64,000 nucleotides of DNA, taken from Pseudomonadota bacterium (GTDB lineage Bacteria; Pseudomonadota; Alphaproteobacteria; Sphingomonadales; Sphingomonadaceae). The DNA is taken from the NCBI GenBank assembly GCA_020160755.1, contig JAIUPN010000003.1, forward strand, positions 186,001 through 250,000, written 5' to 3'. The notes under the pieces are model-generated. The model saw only the letters and a list, made by a program, of their open reading frames with translations, was not told where the DNA came from and did no database searches. Position numbers and translations under genes: made by a program. Shown here piece after piece: positions 16,582 through 25,115 of the stretch (position 1 is the first letter of the stretch; the number at the start of each line of letters is the position of its first letter).

Positions 16582-17361
16582 CTAGATTCCCGCCATCATG
16601 CGCGCGGCGTCGAGCGCGTCGGACAGGATGCGCGCGATCGCTTCGGCCATTGCCGGCGTCGCGACGCCGAGCAGCACGATCCCGGCGAGCAGAGTTGCGG
16701 GAATGCCGACCGCGAACAGGTTGAGCGCGGGCGCCGACCGGCCGATCACGCCCATGATGATCTGGACGAGGATCAGCACGAAGCCGACGGGCATCGCGAT
16801 CGTCAGCCCCGCGGCGAACATCAGGCTGCCGAAGCGCAGCAGGCCCCCGATCGCCTCGAACGAAGGAAAGGCGTTGCCGGGCGGGAGCGCGCTATAGCTG
16901 TCGACTATGATGTCGATGAGCACGAGGTGGCCATCGGCGGCGAGGAAGAGCGCGGTCGCGAGCATCGAGAGGAACTGGCCGATCGCCGAACTCGAAGCGC
17001 CGCTCAGCGGATCGACCATCGATGCGAAGCCAAGCCCCATCGCGTTGCTGATCGCCTCGCCCGCGAGCAGCGCGGCGGCGAGCCCCATCTGGAGCACGAA
17101 GCCGATCGCAAGGCCGATCACGACCTCGCCGATGACAAGCAGGAAGCCGGGGACCGAGACGATCCCCTCGGGCGGCAGCGTCATGCCCGACGCGGCGACC
17201 GCGGGAACCCCGACCGCGAGCGCGATCACGAGGCGAAGCTGCACCGGCACGCTCGTCGCACCGAACACCGGCGCGGCGATGAACGCGGCACCGGGACGAA
17301 TCATGCCCAGCATCCACAGCTGGAGCATCGCCTCGATATTCGGGATGTCGGCGGGGTTCAC
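16582..17361 (-). CDS. fliR: Flagellar export gate protein FliR
   Basis: This 259-residue, very hydrophobic protein fits FliR in length and pattern (LWMLGMIRPGAAFIAAPVFGATSVPVQLRLVIALAVG; AISNAMGLGFASMVDPLSGA). I chose the GTG at 17361, with AGGAC 5 bases upstream and 7 bases after the fliQ stop. FliP, FliQ and FliR form the export channel core. Confidence 0.92.
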   Translation of the reverse strand: MNPADIPNIEAMLQLWMLGMIRPGAAFIAAPVFGATSVPVQLRLVIALAVGVPAVAASGMTLPPEGIVSVPGFLLVIGEVVIGLAIGFVLQMGLAAALLAGEAISNAMGLGFASMVDPLSGASSSAIGQFLSMLATALFLAADGHLVLIDIIVDSYSALPPGNAFPSFEAIGGLLRFGSLMFAAGLTIAMPVGFVLILVQIIMGVIGRSAPALNLFAVGIPATLLAGIVLLGVATPAMAEAIARILSDALDAARMMAGI

Positions 17362-17368
17362 TGGCGTC

Positions 17369-17638
17369 CTACCGGACGAGTTGCGGTATCTGCGCGAACA
17401 GTTCGCGGGTGAAGTCGGTGAGCAGTACCAGGATGCTCCCGCCAAATATCGCGAGGCAAATCGCCGCGACGATCAGTTTCGGCACAAAGGTCAGCGTCTG
17501 CTCGTTGATCGACGTCGCCGCCTGCACCATGCCGAGCAGCACGCCGATCACGAGCACCGGCAGCAACAGCGGCGCCGAGGCGAGGGCGAGAATCCACAGC
17601 GACTGCTGCGCCACCCCGATGAAATAGTCCGTCTCCAC
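17369..17638 (-). CDS. fliQ: Flagellar export gate protein FliQ
   Basis: This 89-residue protein has two membrane helices (LWILALASAPLLLPVLVIGVLLGMVQAATSINEQTLTFVPK and LIVAAICLAIFGGSILVLLTDF). The ATSINEQTLTFVPKL loop is the FliQ/FliR-family hallmark. It lies between fliP and fliR, the usual order. Confidence 0.94.
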   Translation of the reverse strand: METDYFIGVAQQSLWILALASAPLLLPVLVIGVLLGMVQAATSINEQTLTFVPKLIVAAICLAIFGGSILVLLTDFTRELFAQIPQLVR

Positions 17639-17642
17639 GCCG

Positions 17643-18413
17643 CTAACCCACGAAAGAGGAGGCGAGCGAGCCCATCGTCAGCGCCCAGCCGTCGACAAGC
17701 ACGAAAAGCAGAAGCTTGAATGGCATCGATATGATCGTCGGCGACAGCATCATCATACCCAAAGACATCAGCGCCGATGCGACGATCAGGTCGATGACGA
17801 GGAAGGGCAGGAAGATGAGGAAGCCGATCTGGAACGCCGTCTTGAGCTCGCTGGTGACAAAGGCGGGCAGCAGGATCGTGAAGGGCACGTCCTTCGGGCT
17901 CGCATAGGTCGGCGCCTTGGCGATCTTTGCGAACATCATCAGATCGGTCTTGCGCGTCTGTTTCATCATGAAGCCGTGAAGCGCGTCGCCCGAGCGCGAC
18001 ACCGCTTCGCCGATATCGATCTGTTCCTGACCATAAGGTTCGATCGCGACGCGGTTCACCTCGCTGATCACCGGCTGCATCACGAACAGCGAGAGAAAGA
18101 GGCTGAGGCCGACGAGGACCTGATTCGGCGGCGTCTGCTGCAAGCCCAATGCGTGGCGCAGGATCGAGAGCACGATGATGATACGCGTGAAGCTGGTCAT
18201 CATCAGGAGCAGCGACGGCAGGACCGTCAGCAGGCTCATCAGGACGAGGATCTGGAGCGACAGGCTCAAAGGCCGTCCGTCGCCGCCGATTTCGTTCACC
18301 GCACGGCTGAGCCCGTCGGCGGCCTGTGCATAAGCGGCAGGGGCGGCGCAGAGCAGCGCGGCACCGCCGGCAAGCGCCGCGGCGCGCAGCCAGAAGCGGC
18401 GATCAGTCCGCAT
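17643..18413 (-). CDS. fliP: Flagellar export gate protein FliP
   Basis: This 256-residue protein has a cleavable signal peptide (LAGGAALLCAAPAAYA) and membrane segments carrying the FliP signatures: LVLMSLLTVLPSLLLMMTSFTRIIIVLSILRHALGLQQTPPNQVLVGLSLFLSLFVM and FLVIDLIVASALMSLGMMMLSP. The ATG at 18413 overlaps the end of fliO by 11 bases. An in-frame ATG at 18470 is rejected because it lies deep inside fliO. Confidence 0.94.
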   Translation of the reverse strand: MRTDRRFWLRAAALAGGAALLCAAPAAYAQAADGLSRAVNEIGGDGRPLSLSLQILVLMSLLTVLPSLLLMMTSFTRIIIVLSILRHALGLQQTPPNQVLVGLSLFLSLFVMQPVISEVNRVAIEPYGQEQIDIGEAVSRSGDALHGFMMKQTRKTDLMMFAKIAKAPTYASPKDVPFTILLPAFVTSELKTAFQIGFLIFLPFLVIDLIVASALMSLGMMMLSPTIISMPFKLLLFVLVDGWALTMGSLASSFVG

Positions 18414-18681
18414 GGAAGTCGCCCTGGCTGTCGTCGGCGATGCGCGTGATGCCGTTACGTGACACCGCAACGAGGATCCGCTGTCCGGCGAATTCGACCA
18501 CCGCGAGCTTCGATCCGGGACCGAGCGGCAGCACGTCGATCATTTCCACCGCGCGTGCCTTCGCCGCGCCACCGACGAGCGGCACGCCCATCTGGACGCG
18601 CTTCCACAGCCACAGGCTGCCCCACGCCATGCCGCCGACAAGCGGCAGCAGGATGAGCAGGCGGAGGATATATTCGAGCAT
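18403..18681 (-). CDS. fliO: Flagellar protein FliO
   Basis: This 92-residue protein has one N-terminal membrane helix (YILRLLILLPLVGGMAWGSLWLW) and a small cytoplasmic domain (VEMIDVLPLGPGSKLAVVEFAGQRILVAVSRNGITRI). FliO assists FliP complex assembly. Its start overlaps the fliN stop (TGATG). Confidence 0.87.
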   Translation of the reverse strand: MLEYILRLLILLPLVGGMAWGSLWLWKRVQMGVPLVGGAAKARAVEMIDVLPLGPGSKLAVVEFAGQRILVAVSRNGITRIADDSQGDFHAD

Positions 18682-19013
18682 CAGGCCCTCCGCTCGAAGC
18701 CTTCGAGTCCGCGCGCGGGCGCGACGACTTCGGCGACCTGGATGCCATAGCGGCCATCGACGCTGACGATCTCGCCCTTCGCGATGAGCGTGCCATTGGC
18801 ATAGATGTCGAGCAGGTCGGTCGCCGCGCGGTCGAGTTCGATCACGCTGCCTTCGTCGATCGACAGCAGCTCGGCGAGCGTCATCGAGGTCGACCCGACT
18901 TCGACCGACACGCGCAGCGAGACGCCCGCGAGCAGGTCGAAATTGGGCGCGGCGGCGATCGACTTGTCGCGCCGGTCGGCGCGCGCCTTCGGGGCGTCGC
19001 TGATATCAGTCAT
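18681..19013 (-). CDS. fliN: Flagellar motor switch protein FliN
   Basis: This 110-residue protein consists of a short leader and one SpoA domain (VSVEVGSTSMTLAELLSIDEGSVIELDRAATDLLDIYANGTLIAKGEIVSVDGRYGIQVAEV). It forms the bottom of the C-ring with FliM and receives export substrates from FliH. It overlaps fliM by 8 bases. Confidence 0.93.
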   Translation of the reverse strand: MTDISDAPKARADRRDKSIAAAPNFDLLAGVSLRVSVEVGSTSMTLAELLSIDEGSVIELDRAATDLLDIYANGTLIAKGEIVSVDGRYGIQVAEVVAPARGLEGFERRA

Positions 19014-19944
19014 GGTCCGGTCCTTTTTCGATATGATCGATCATGATGGCGGCGTTGCCATTGGCCTCGCCGATGCTGCCGAACGCAAAGCTGCGCCCGG
19101 CGACGGTCACCGGCACATGGCGCGGCATGGTAAGCGGAATGATGTCGCCGACTTCGAGCGCGAGCAGTTTGACGAGGCTGATTTCGGGGCGCGCGAGCAC
19201 CGAGCGGACCGGCATGCGCACGTCGCGCAAGGCTTTGTCGAGCGCGCCCGACCACAATGGGTCGGCGGTGCTGGCGCTCTGCATTTCGGGGAGCAGTTCG
19301 GCCCCCACGACGCCGCGCAGCGCCGCGACGGGATAGGCGCAGACGATCGTCCGGCCTTCGAACGGCGCGCCGCGCAGGACGAAGCGCTGGACGAGCATAT
19401 CGTCGTCGGCCCGCACCGCGGCGAGCTTGGCAGGGTCGCCGGTGACGCAATCGAGTTCGGGTTCGAGTCCGAGCTTGTCGCGCCAGGCGGCGGCGAGCTG
19501 CAGCCCCATGTCGCGGCCGAGGCGGGCGGCGAACCGCTCTTCGGCGTCGGTCAGTTCTTCGCGTTCGCCCGCGAGCTTGCCCTTGCCGCCGTAGAAGATG
19601 TCGACGAGCTGGAGGATCAGCGGCCGCGCTGCGGCGAGCAGCACCGGCCCCTTCAGAGGCGGCGCGTGATAGCGCCAGAAGATCGCGGGGGCGGCCGACG
19701 CGCTCCAGTCGCCGAAGCTCGTCTGCTCGGCGCCGGCGCGTTCGACCTGGATCGCGGGTGCGCCGAGCGCGCGGAGAAGGTCGCGCAAGCTGCGCGCGAA
19801 CTGGTTCGCCACGCTTTCGAGCGCCGGAAAGGCATAGCTGCCCTCCGCCTTGCGCAGCAGCAGCGACGCCTTGGCATCGGCTGGCTCGGCCGCAGGCGCG
19901 GCCGGAGCCGCGACGGCCTTTACCGATTTCGCACGGACGGTCAC
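19006..19944 (-). CDS. fliM: Flagellar motor switch protein FliM, no CheY-binding N-peptide seen
   Basis: This 312-residue switch protein has the FliM middle domain and a C-terminal SpoA-type region (PEISLVKLLALEVGDIIPLTMPRHVPVTVAGRSFAFGSIGEANGNAAIMID). In most FliM proteins the first 16 residues carry LSQxEIDALL, which binds phosphorylated CheY. Here the N-terminus is an alanine/proline-rich tail (AVAAPAAPAAEPADAKASLL) without that motif. The start is GTG at 19944, overlapping the fliL stop (GTGA). Confidence 0.88.
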   Translation of the reverse strand: MTVRAKSVKAVAAPAAPAAEPADAKASLLLRKAEGSYAFPALESVANQFARSLRDLLRALGAPAIQVERAGAEQTSFGDWSASAAPAIFWRYHAPPLKGPVLLAAARPLILQLVDIFYGGKGKLAGEREELTDAEERFAARLGRDMGLQLAAAWRDKLGLEPELDCVTGDPAKLAAVRADDDMLVQRFVLRGAPFEGRTIVCAYPVAALRGVVGAELLPEMQSASTADPLWSGALDKALRDVRMPVRSVLARPEISLVKLLALEVGDIIPLTMPRHVPVTVAGRSFAFGSIGEANGNAAIMIDHIEKGPDHD

Positions 19945-20546
19945 TGGATTACCAGGCTCGTGAAATAAACATTATCAATCCCCCCGAAACCTTCCTTGTC
20001 GCGCAGCACATCGTTGATCGCGGCGGTCAACTGACGTTGAAGCCGCTGCTTCCCCTGCGATGTCGCGAGCAAGGCCGGATCCTGTTCGGCGAGCACCATA
20101 AGCACAACCGAGCGGATAGGCACCGCCTGTCGTTTGATATTATTGATAACCTTGCCGTCGTAGAAGGTCGAAAGGCTGATACCGATCTGGAGGAAGCCCG
20201 ATCCGTCGGCGAGATTCGTCGTGAAGGCGTCGGTGATCGGATAATAGGTAATCTCATATTTGCGCGGGTCGACCTTGAACCTGTCGTTCGGGACCGACAC
20301 CGTACCAACCTTCGGCGGCGCTTCCTTGTCGGCGCCTTCGGCGGCCGGGGCTTCGTCCTTGGTGCTGCGTTCGACCAGCTTCGGATAATTGTCCTCGGGC
20401 TTGGCCTCGTGCGCCGACAGCGCGCCGAAATAGATGCCGGCGCCGGCGCCGGCGCCGATCAGCGCGATCGCGGCGACGCCGATCAGCAGCAGCTTCTTGA
20501 ACTTGCCCTTCTTCTTGGGCTCGGCTTCGACTTTATCCTTGGTCAT
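19941..20546 (-). CDS. fliL: Flagellar basal body-associated protein FliL
   Basis: This 201-residue protein has a charged N-terminus (KDKVEAEPKKKGKFKK), one membrane helix (LLLIGVAAIALIGAGAGAGIYFGAL) and a periplasmic stomatin-like domain ending LRDKEGFGGIDNVYFTSLVIQ. It surrounds and supports the stator. It is followed by fliM with a GTGA overlap. Confidence 0.9.
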   Translation of the reverse strand: MTKDKVEAEPKKKGKFKKLLLIGVAAIALIGAGAGAGIYFGALSAHEAKPEDNYPKLVERSTKDEAPAAEGADKEAPPKVGTVSVPNDRFKVDPRKYEITYYPITDAFTTNLADGSGFLQIGISLSTFYDGKVINNIKRQAVPIRSVVLMVLAEQDPALLATSQGKQRLQRQLTAAINDVLRDKEGFGGIDNVYFTSLVIQ

Positions 20547-20563
20547 GGTCGGACCCTTTCTGA

Positions 20564-21730
20564 TCAGGCGAAGCGGCCGCGGCGGTCGGCGGCGCGTTCT
20601 TCGTCGCGCGGCTCGGCGCGCTCGGTGGCGGTTTCGATAAGATGGGTCGTATCGGGCGCGCCCGTGCGACCCTGACCCTGTGACTGACTCTGCGACTGGC
20701 GCCCGGTCTCACCCGGCGAGCAGGTTACTTCGGCGCCGGCGACGCGTACGCCCTGCTGACGCAGTTCGTCGACAAGCCGGCCCTGCGCAGCCGTGACGAT
20801 CGTCGCGGTCGCTTCATGATGTGTATCCATCTTCAGCGATACGCCTTCGTCGCCCATTTGCATCGCGACATCGAGGCGGCCGAGATGCTTGGGCATCAGG
20901 CGAAAGCTGATGTCGCCATTGTCCGACTTCGTCGCGGCAATGTCGCGCGCGAGCTGGTCGATCCACGCGCCGTCGCTGTCCATGTCGAGCACGCGTTCGG
21001 CGACGAGCGCAGGCGTGGCGGTATCGGCAAGCGCTGCCGCACCTTGCGTTGCGGGCTGGGTGAAGAGGATCGTCATCGACGGCGCGGCTTCGACGGGCCT
21101 GGCGGCGGGCGCCTCGGCACCGGCGAGGATCGGCATCGCCGCGTCGCGCGGGCGCGCGGCAACGGGAAGCGCGGGCGCGCTGGGAGCGGCCGGAGCCGCC
21201 GCGGCTTCCGTCGGCTTCGCGGGTTTTGCGACGGGAGCCGCGGCGGCAGGGATTGCGGCCGTTACGATCGCAGCCCAATTTGTGGCGGGCGCGGTCGCAA
21301 CGGTCTCGCTGGTCTCCACCGTGTCCGACGATGCGAGCTTCGCTTCGGGTCTGGCCGGAACCGGTTTGCCCGATGCGGGCGCGGCGCCGGGGATGCTGCC
21401 GTTCAGGGCGATCAGCAGGTTTGCGGCCAGCGCCGCAGGATCGGCCTTGGTCGGCTCGGCCTTCACAGCCGGAGGTTCGACGGTGACGCCCGTTTCGACG
21501 GCGGCTTCGATCTGCGGAGCGGCCGCATCGACGCCCGGCGCCGGATCGGTCTTGATCGTCGGGGTGCCAGCATTTGCGGTCGGAGCGACGGCGGCCGGCG
21601 CGGCGGCGAGCAGCTGGTCGAAACCGCCTTCGCCGCCACCCTCGGGGAGCTGCCCGATGTTCGCGAGGAACGTCGCGAAGCCCGCGGGCATTGCGCCCTG
21701 CGGCGTGGGGAGGGAGGGCGCGCCCATCAT
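20564..21730 (-). CDS. fliK: Flagellar hook-length control protein FliK
   Basis: This 388-residue protein has a long alanine/proline-rich middle (the molecular ruler) and the conserved C-terminal hook-control domain (DISFRLMPKHLGRLDVAMQMGDEGVSLKMDTHHEATATIVTAAQGRLVDELRQQGVRVAGAEV). It measures the hook and triggers the FlhB specificity switch. The start overlaps fliJ's stop. The low-complexity region and high GC explain the many open frames on the opposite strand here. Confidence 0.9.
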   Translation of the reverse strand: MMGAPSLPTPQGAMPAGFATFLANIGQLPEGGGEGGFDQLLAAAPAAVAPTANAGTPTIKTDPAPGVDAAAPQIEAAVETGVTVEPPAVKAEPTKADPAALAANLLIALNGSIPGAAPASGKPVPARPEAKLASSDTVETSETVATAPATNWAAIVTAAIPAAAAPVAKPAKPTEAAAAPAAPSAPALPVAARPRDAAMPILAGAEAPAARPVEAAPSMTILFTQPATQGAAALADTATPALVAERVLDMDSDGAWIDQLARDIAATKSDNGDISFRLMPKHLGRLDVAMQMGDEGVSLKMDTHHEATATIVTAAQGRLVDELRQQGVRVAGAEVTCSPGETGRQSQSQSQGQGRTGAPDTTHLIETATERAEPRDEERAADRRGRFA

Positions 21731-22173
21731 GCCGCGCCGCCTTCGATCAGGCGCAGGCGCATCCCGGCGCGCGGTCGGTGCGGGCGGTTGGCGTCGCTAC
21801 GGCGCTCCTGCTCGGCTTCAGCCGACTTGCGGCTGCGCTCGTACAGACGGACGGCCGATTCTTCCTTCGCCATCGCGCTTTGCGCGCGGGCGCCCATCTC
21901 GTCACGGCGCTGGCTGGCACCCGCCAGCGGCGCGGTCAGGCTTTCCTGTGCGATATCGAGCCGCATCGCGAGTTCGCCGATCGTGTTGAGCGCGCGGCCG
22001 GCGACCGCGCCCTTCGCCATCGCGAGGTCGACGCGCAGCGTTTCGAGCCGCTTCGCCAGCTCGACGAGGTTCGCGAGTTCGCCATTGGCGCGGGCCAGAT
22101 TGGCTTCCGCCAGCTGATGTTCGACGGTGCGCACGCGAATGATACGTTTGCGGCGTGCGGTGCGGGCGTTCAT
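21727..22173 (-). CDS. fliJ: Flagellar export protein FliJ
   Basis: This 148-residue protein is almost entirely coiled coil (RVRTVEHQLAEANLARANGELANLVELAKRLETLRVDLAMAKG), as expected of FliJ, the stalk-like partner of the FliI ATPase. It is coupled by ATGA overlaps to fliI upstream and fliK downstream. Sequence conservation in this family is low, so position carries weight. Confidence 0.85.
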   Translation of the reverse strand: MNARTARRKRIIRVRTVEHQLAEANLARANGELANLVELAKRLETLRVDLAMAKGAVAGRALNTIGELAMRLDIAQESLTAPLAGASQRRDEMGARAQSAMAKEESAVRLYERSRKSAEAEQERRSDANRPHRPRAGMRLRLIEGGAA

Positions 22174-23501
22174 GCGGAATATCCTTCAATCAGGGTCTGG
22201 CGGGAAACATCGAAATCGACCTGCGCCTTGGCGGGCTGCGACACGAAGGCGAGCTGGTCGGCGTGGCGGGCGATGGCTTCGTCGAGTATCGGGTCGCCGC
22301 CGGCGACATAGGCGCCCATCAGCATCAGATCGCGGTTCTCTTCATAAGCGGACCAGAGCTGGCGGAAGCGTGCGGCGGCGGCGGCATGGTCCGGATCGAC
22401 CGAATCGACCATCGTGCGCGACAGCGAGCGCGCGACGTCGATCGCGGGATAGACACCCTGTTCGGCGAGCTGGCGCGACAGGATGATATGGCCGTCGACG
22501 ATCGCGCGCGCGCTGTCGACGACGGGGTCGTCGATGTCGCCGCCATCGGCGAGCACGGTGTAGAGCGCGGTGACCGAGCCGCCGGTTTCGCGGTCGATGC
22601 CCGCGCGTTCGCACAGCGACGGGATCAGCGCGAAGACCGAGGGCGGATAACCCTTCATCGTCGGCGGTTCGCCGAGCGTCAGCCCGATCTCGCGCTGCGC
22701 ATGGGCGACGCGGGTCAGGCTGTCGATCAGCAGCAACACCTTCTTGCCTTCGGCGCGAAAGGCCTCGGCGATTGCGGTCGCGCGCATTGCGGCGCGCAGG
22801 CGAAGCAGCGGCGGATGGTCGGCGGGAACCGCGACGACGACCGATTTCTTGCGCACTTCGGGGGGCAGCTTGGTTTCGACGAAATCGCTGACCTCGCGGC
22901 TGCGTTCGCCGATCAGCCCGACCACGATCACGTCGCATTCGGTGCCCGCGATCATCTGGCCCATCAGCACCGATTTGCCGACGCCCGAACCCGCGATGAT
23001 CGCGACGCGCTGGCCTTCGCCGACGGTGAGCAGGCCGTTGATCGCGCGCACGCCCATGTTGAGCGCGCGGGTGACGCGGCCGCGGCGCAGCGGATTGACC
23101 TTGCGGCCGGCGAGCGGCCACTGGAATTGCGACTTGATCGCCGGGCGGCCGTCGAGCGGATTGCCCTGCGCGTCCATGATGCGGCCGAGCAGCGCCTTGC
23201 CGACGGGAACCATTGAGCTGGCACCATGCGGCTCGACCGGCGCGCCGGTGACGAGGGGCTTGTTGGTGTCGAAGGGCAGGACAAGGCTACGATGTCCGCG
23301 AAAGCCGACAACTTCGCCATAGACATAGTCGTTGTCGGCCGACTTGATGCGGACGTTGCTGCCCAGCGGCTGCGGAAAACCCGATACTTCGAGCATGATG
23401 CCTTCGTGCGAGACGAGCGTACCGATGCGCCGCGGGCTCGCGTGCGTCAGGTCGACGGGATCGAGCAGTTGCTGCGCGGAGAGGGTGAGGCGGCGCGTCA
23501 T
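22170..23501 (-). CDS. fliI: Flagellum-specific ATPase FliI
   Basis: This 443-residue hexameric ATPase of the export apparatus has Walker A GSGVGKSVL (in VAIIAGSGVGKSVLMGQM), Walker B KKVLLLIDSLTR and the family segment GEPPTMKGYPPSVFALIPSLCERAG. The ATG at 23501 overlaps the fliH stop. Frames extending further upstream run into fliH and are rejected. Confidence 0.95.
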   Translation of the reverse strand: MTRRLTLSAQQLLDPVDLTHASPRRIGTLVSHEGIMLEVSGFPQPLGSNVRIKSADNDYVYGEVVGFRGHRSLVLPFDTNKPLVTGAPVEPHGASSMVPVGKALLGRIMDAQGNPLDGRPAIKSQFQWPLAGRKVNPLRRGRVTRALNMGVRAINGLLTVGEGQRVAIIAGSGVGKSVLMGQMIAGTECDVIVVGLIGERSREVSDFVETKLPPEVRKKSVVVAVPADHPPLLRLRAAMRATAIAEAFRAEGKKVLLLIDSLTRVAHAQREIGLTLGEPPTMKGYPPSVFALIPSLCERAGIDRETGGSVTALYTVLADGGDIDDPVVDSARAIVDGHIILSRQLAEQGVYPAIDVARSLSRTMVDSVDPDHAAAAARFRQLWSAYEENRDLMLMGAYVAGGDPILDEAIARHADQLAFVSQPAKAQVDFDVSRQTLIEGYSA

Positions 23502-24091
23502 GCGGCGTCCCCGGTACCCAGCGCGGCGCGCAGCTCGTCGAGATAAACCGCGCGGCCATGTTCGATCCAGCCGGTCGAGGTTTCGATCCGGACGGTGCCG
23601 CGCATCATCGCGGCGTCGCTCTCGATCGCCAGCGTGAGCGGGCAATCGGCGAGCAGCGCGGCATCTTCGGGGTGGACCCAAAGCGTGCGCGCCTTGTCGG
23701 CGTCGGCGACCATTGCCGCCGCGGTTTCGGCCTGCGCCTGCAGCCATTCGGCATCGATCGGCGCCGAGGCGACGATCTGGCGCACCAGCCGTTCGACGGT
23801 GTCTGCGATCAGTTGCGCGAGTTCTTCGCTCGGTTCGTCCTGCAACGCTTCGGCACCCGCGAGCAGCGCGAGCAACTGGTGGCGTTCGGCGACGAAGGCG
23901 GCTTCGGCGATTCGCTGGCCTTCGGCCAGGCCGCGCGCGAAAGGGTCGTCGACATCGGCGGAGCTTTCGGGAATGATTTCGGCTTCGCGCACGCCGGCAC
24001 CGAAGGACAGCGGACGAAAGCCGCTGCTCCGCGCCATGGCGTCGGCCAGCGTGACGGGAGCAAAGCCGGTTTCGACGGAGCGATCAGACAT
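23498..24091 (-). CDS. fliH: Flagellar assembly protein FliH
   Basis: This 197-residue protein has a helical middle (FARGLAEGQRIAEAAFVAERHQLLALLAGAEALQ) and the C-terminal FliH/HrpE region with SDAAMMRGTVRIETSTGWIEHG. It regulates FliI and docks it to FliN. It overlaps fliG by 8 bases. Confidence 0.88.
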   Translation of the reverse strand: MSDRSVETGFAPVTLADAMARSSGFRPLSFGAGVREAEIIPESSADVDDPFARGLAEGQRIAEAAFVAERHQLLALLAGAEALQDEPSEELAQLIADTVERLVRQIVASAPIDAEWLQAQAETAAAMVADADKARTLWVHPEDAALLADCPLTLAIESDAAMMRGTVRIETSTGWIEHGRAVYLDELRAALGTGDAA

Positions 24092-25115
24092 AATCGTCGC
24101 CCCCGCCCGCGATCATGATTTCGCCGGCCGCTGCCATCTGGCGGACGATCTGCATGACGCTCTTTTGCGCGTCGTCGACGTCGGCGCGCTTGACCATCGT
24201 CATTTCGGCCATTTCGTCGCGGATCGTTTCGGCTGCGCGCTGCGACATGGTGGCAAGGCACATGTCGACCATCTCTTCGTCGGCGCCCTTGAGCGCGATC
24301 GCGAGCTGCGCGGCGTCGACCGAGCGCAGCACGCTGCTGAGGCTCTTCTTGTCGAGGTCGCGCAGATTTTCGAAGATGAACATCTCTTCCTCGATCGTCT
24401 GGGCGAGCACGCGGTCGTGCTTCTTCAGCGAACGGAGCGTGCGCTCCGAAAGCTGCTTCGGCATTTTCTTCATGATCTTGGCGACGTCGCTCGGGCCGCC
24501 GATCGCCTGTTTGGCGACGCGCTGGCCATCGACATTTGCGCTCGCGAGCACGGCTTCGAGATCCTCGATCGCTGCAGCGGGCACCGAAGTCAGCATCGCG
24601 GCACGCAGCACGAGGTCGGCCTGCAGCACTTCGTCGAGCGTTTCGATAGCGCGTGCCGCAACATCGGGAACGAGTACCGACAGGATCAGCGCGCCGACTT
24701 GCGGATGTTCGCTGGCGAGCAGCCCGCTGATCGCGTCGACGTCCATCCAGCGCAGCATTTCCAGCGACGCGGCGCTTCGCTGCGGCGCGACGGCGGCGAG
24801 GATATTATCGGCGCGGACGTTGCCGACGGCTTCGTTGATCACGGTGCGGATACGGGTATCGGCACCGATCGCGAGCGCGCTGACGTCGCGGCTGCGCGTT
24901 ACGAAGCGGTCGAGCGCCTGCCCGATCTGCTGTTCGCTGGCATTGGCGGTGTCGAACATCGACTTCGCGAGCTGGCGGACTTCTTCAGGGGCCAGCTGCT
25001 TCAGGATCGTCGCGGCTTCGCTCTCGTCGAGCAGCATCAGCAGGATGGCGGCGGCAGACGATCCGTCGATGGCCGGGGTCGCGGGGGAAAGGTCCATTTC
25101 GGCGGCGTCAGGCAC
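24084..25115 (-). CDS. fliG: Flagellar motor switch protein FliG
   Basis: This 343-residue rotor protein has the FliG N-domain (AAAILLMLLDESEAATILKQLAPEEVRQLAKSM), the middle domain (ILSVLVPDVAARAIETLDEVL) and the C-terminal torque domain (MFIFENLRDLDKKSLSSVLRSVDAAQLAIALKGADEEM) with the charged residues that face MotA. The start is GTG at 25115, with GGAGGG 5 bases upstream and inside the fliF end. Confidence 0.95.
   Translation of the reverse strand: MPDAAEMDLSPATPAIDGSSAAAILLMLLDESEAATILKQLAPEEVRQLAKSMFDTANASEQQIGQALDRFVTRSRDVSALAIGADTRIRTVINEAVGNVRADNILAAVAPQRSAASLEMLRWMDVDAISGLLASEHPQVGALILSVLVPDVAARAIETLDEVLQADLVLRAAMLTSVPAAAIEDLEAVLASANVDGQRVAKQAIGGPSDVAKIMKKMPKQLSERTLRSLKKHDRVLAQTIEEEMFIFENLRDLDKKSLSSVLRSVDAAQLAIALKGADEEMVDMCLATMSQRAAETIRDEMAEMTMVKRADVDDAQKSVMQIVRQMAAAGEIMIAGGGDDYV

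Noticed and set aside
22170..23747. Longer FliI starting at 23747
   Set aside because: The extra part overlaps fliH in another frame; the ATG at 23501 overlaps the fliH stop as in neighbouring gene pairs.
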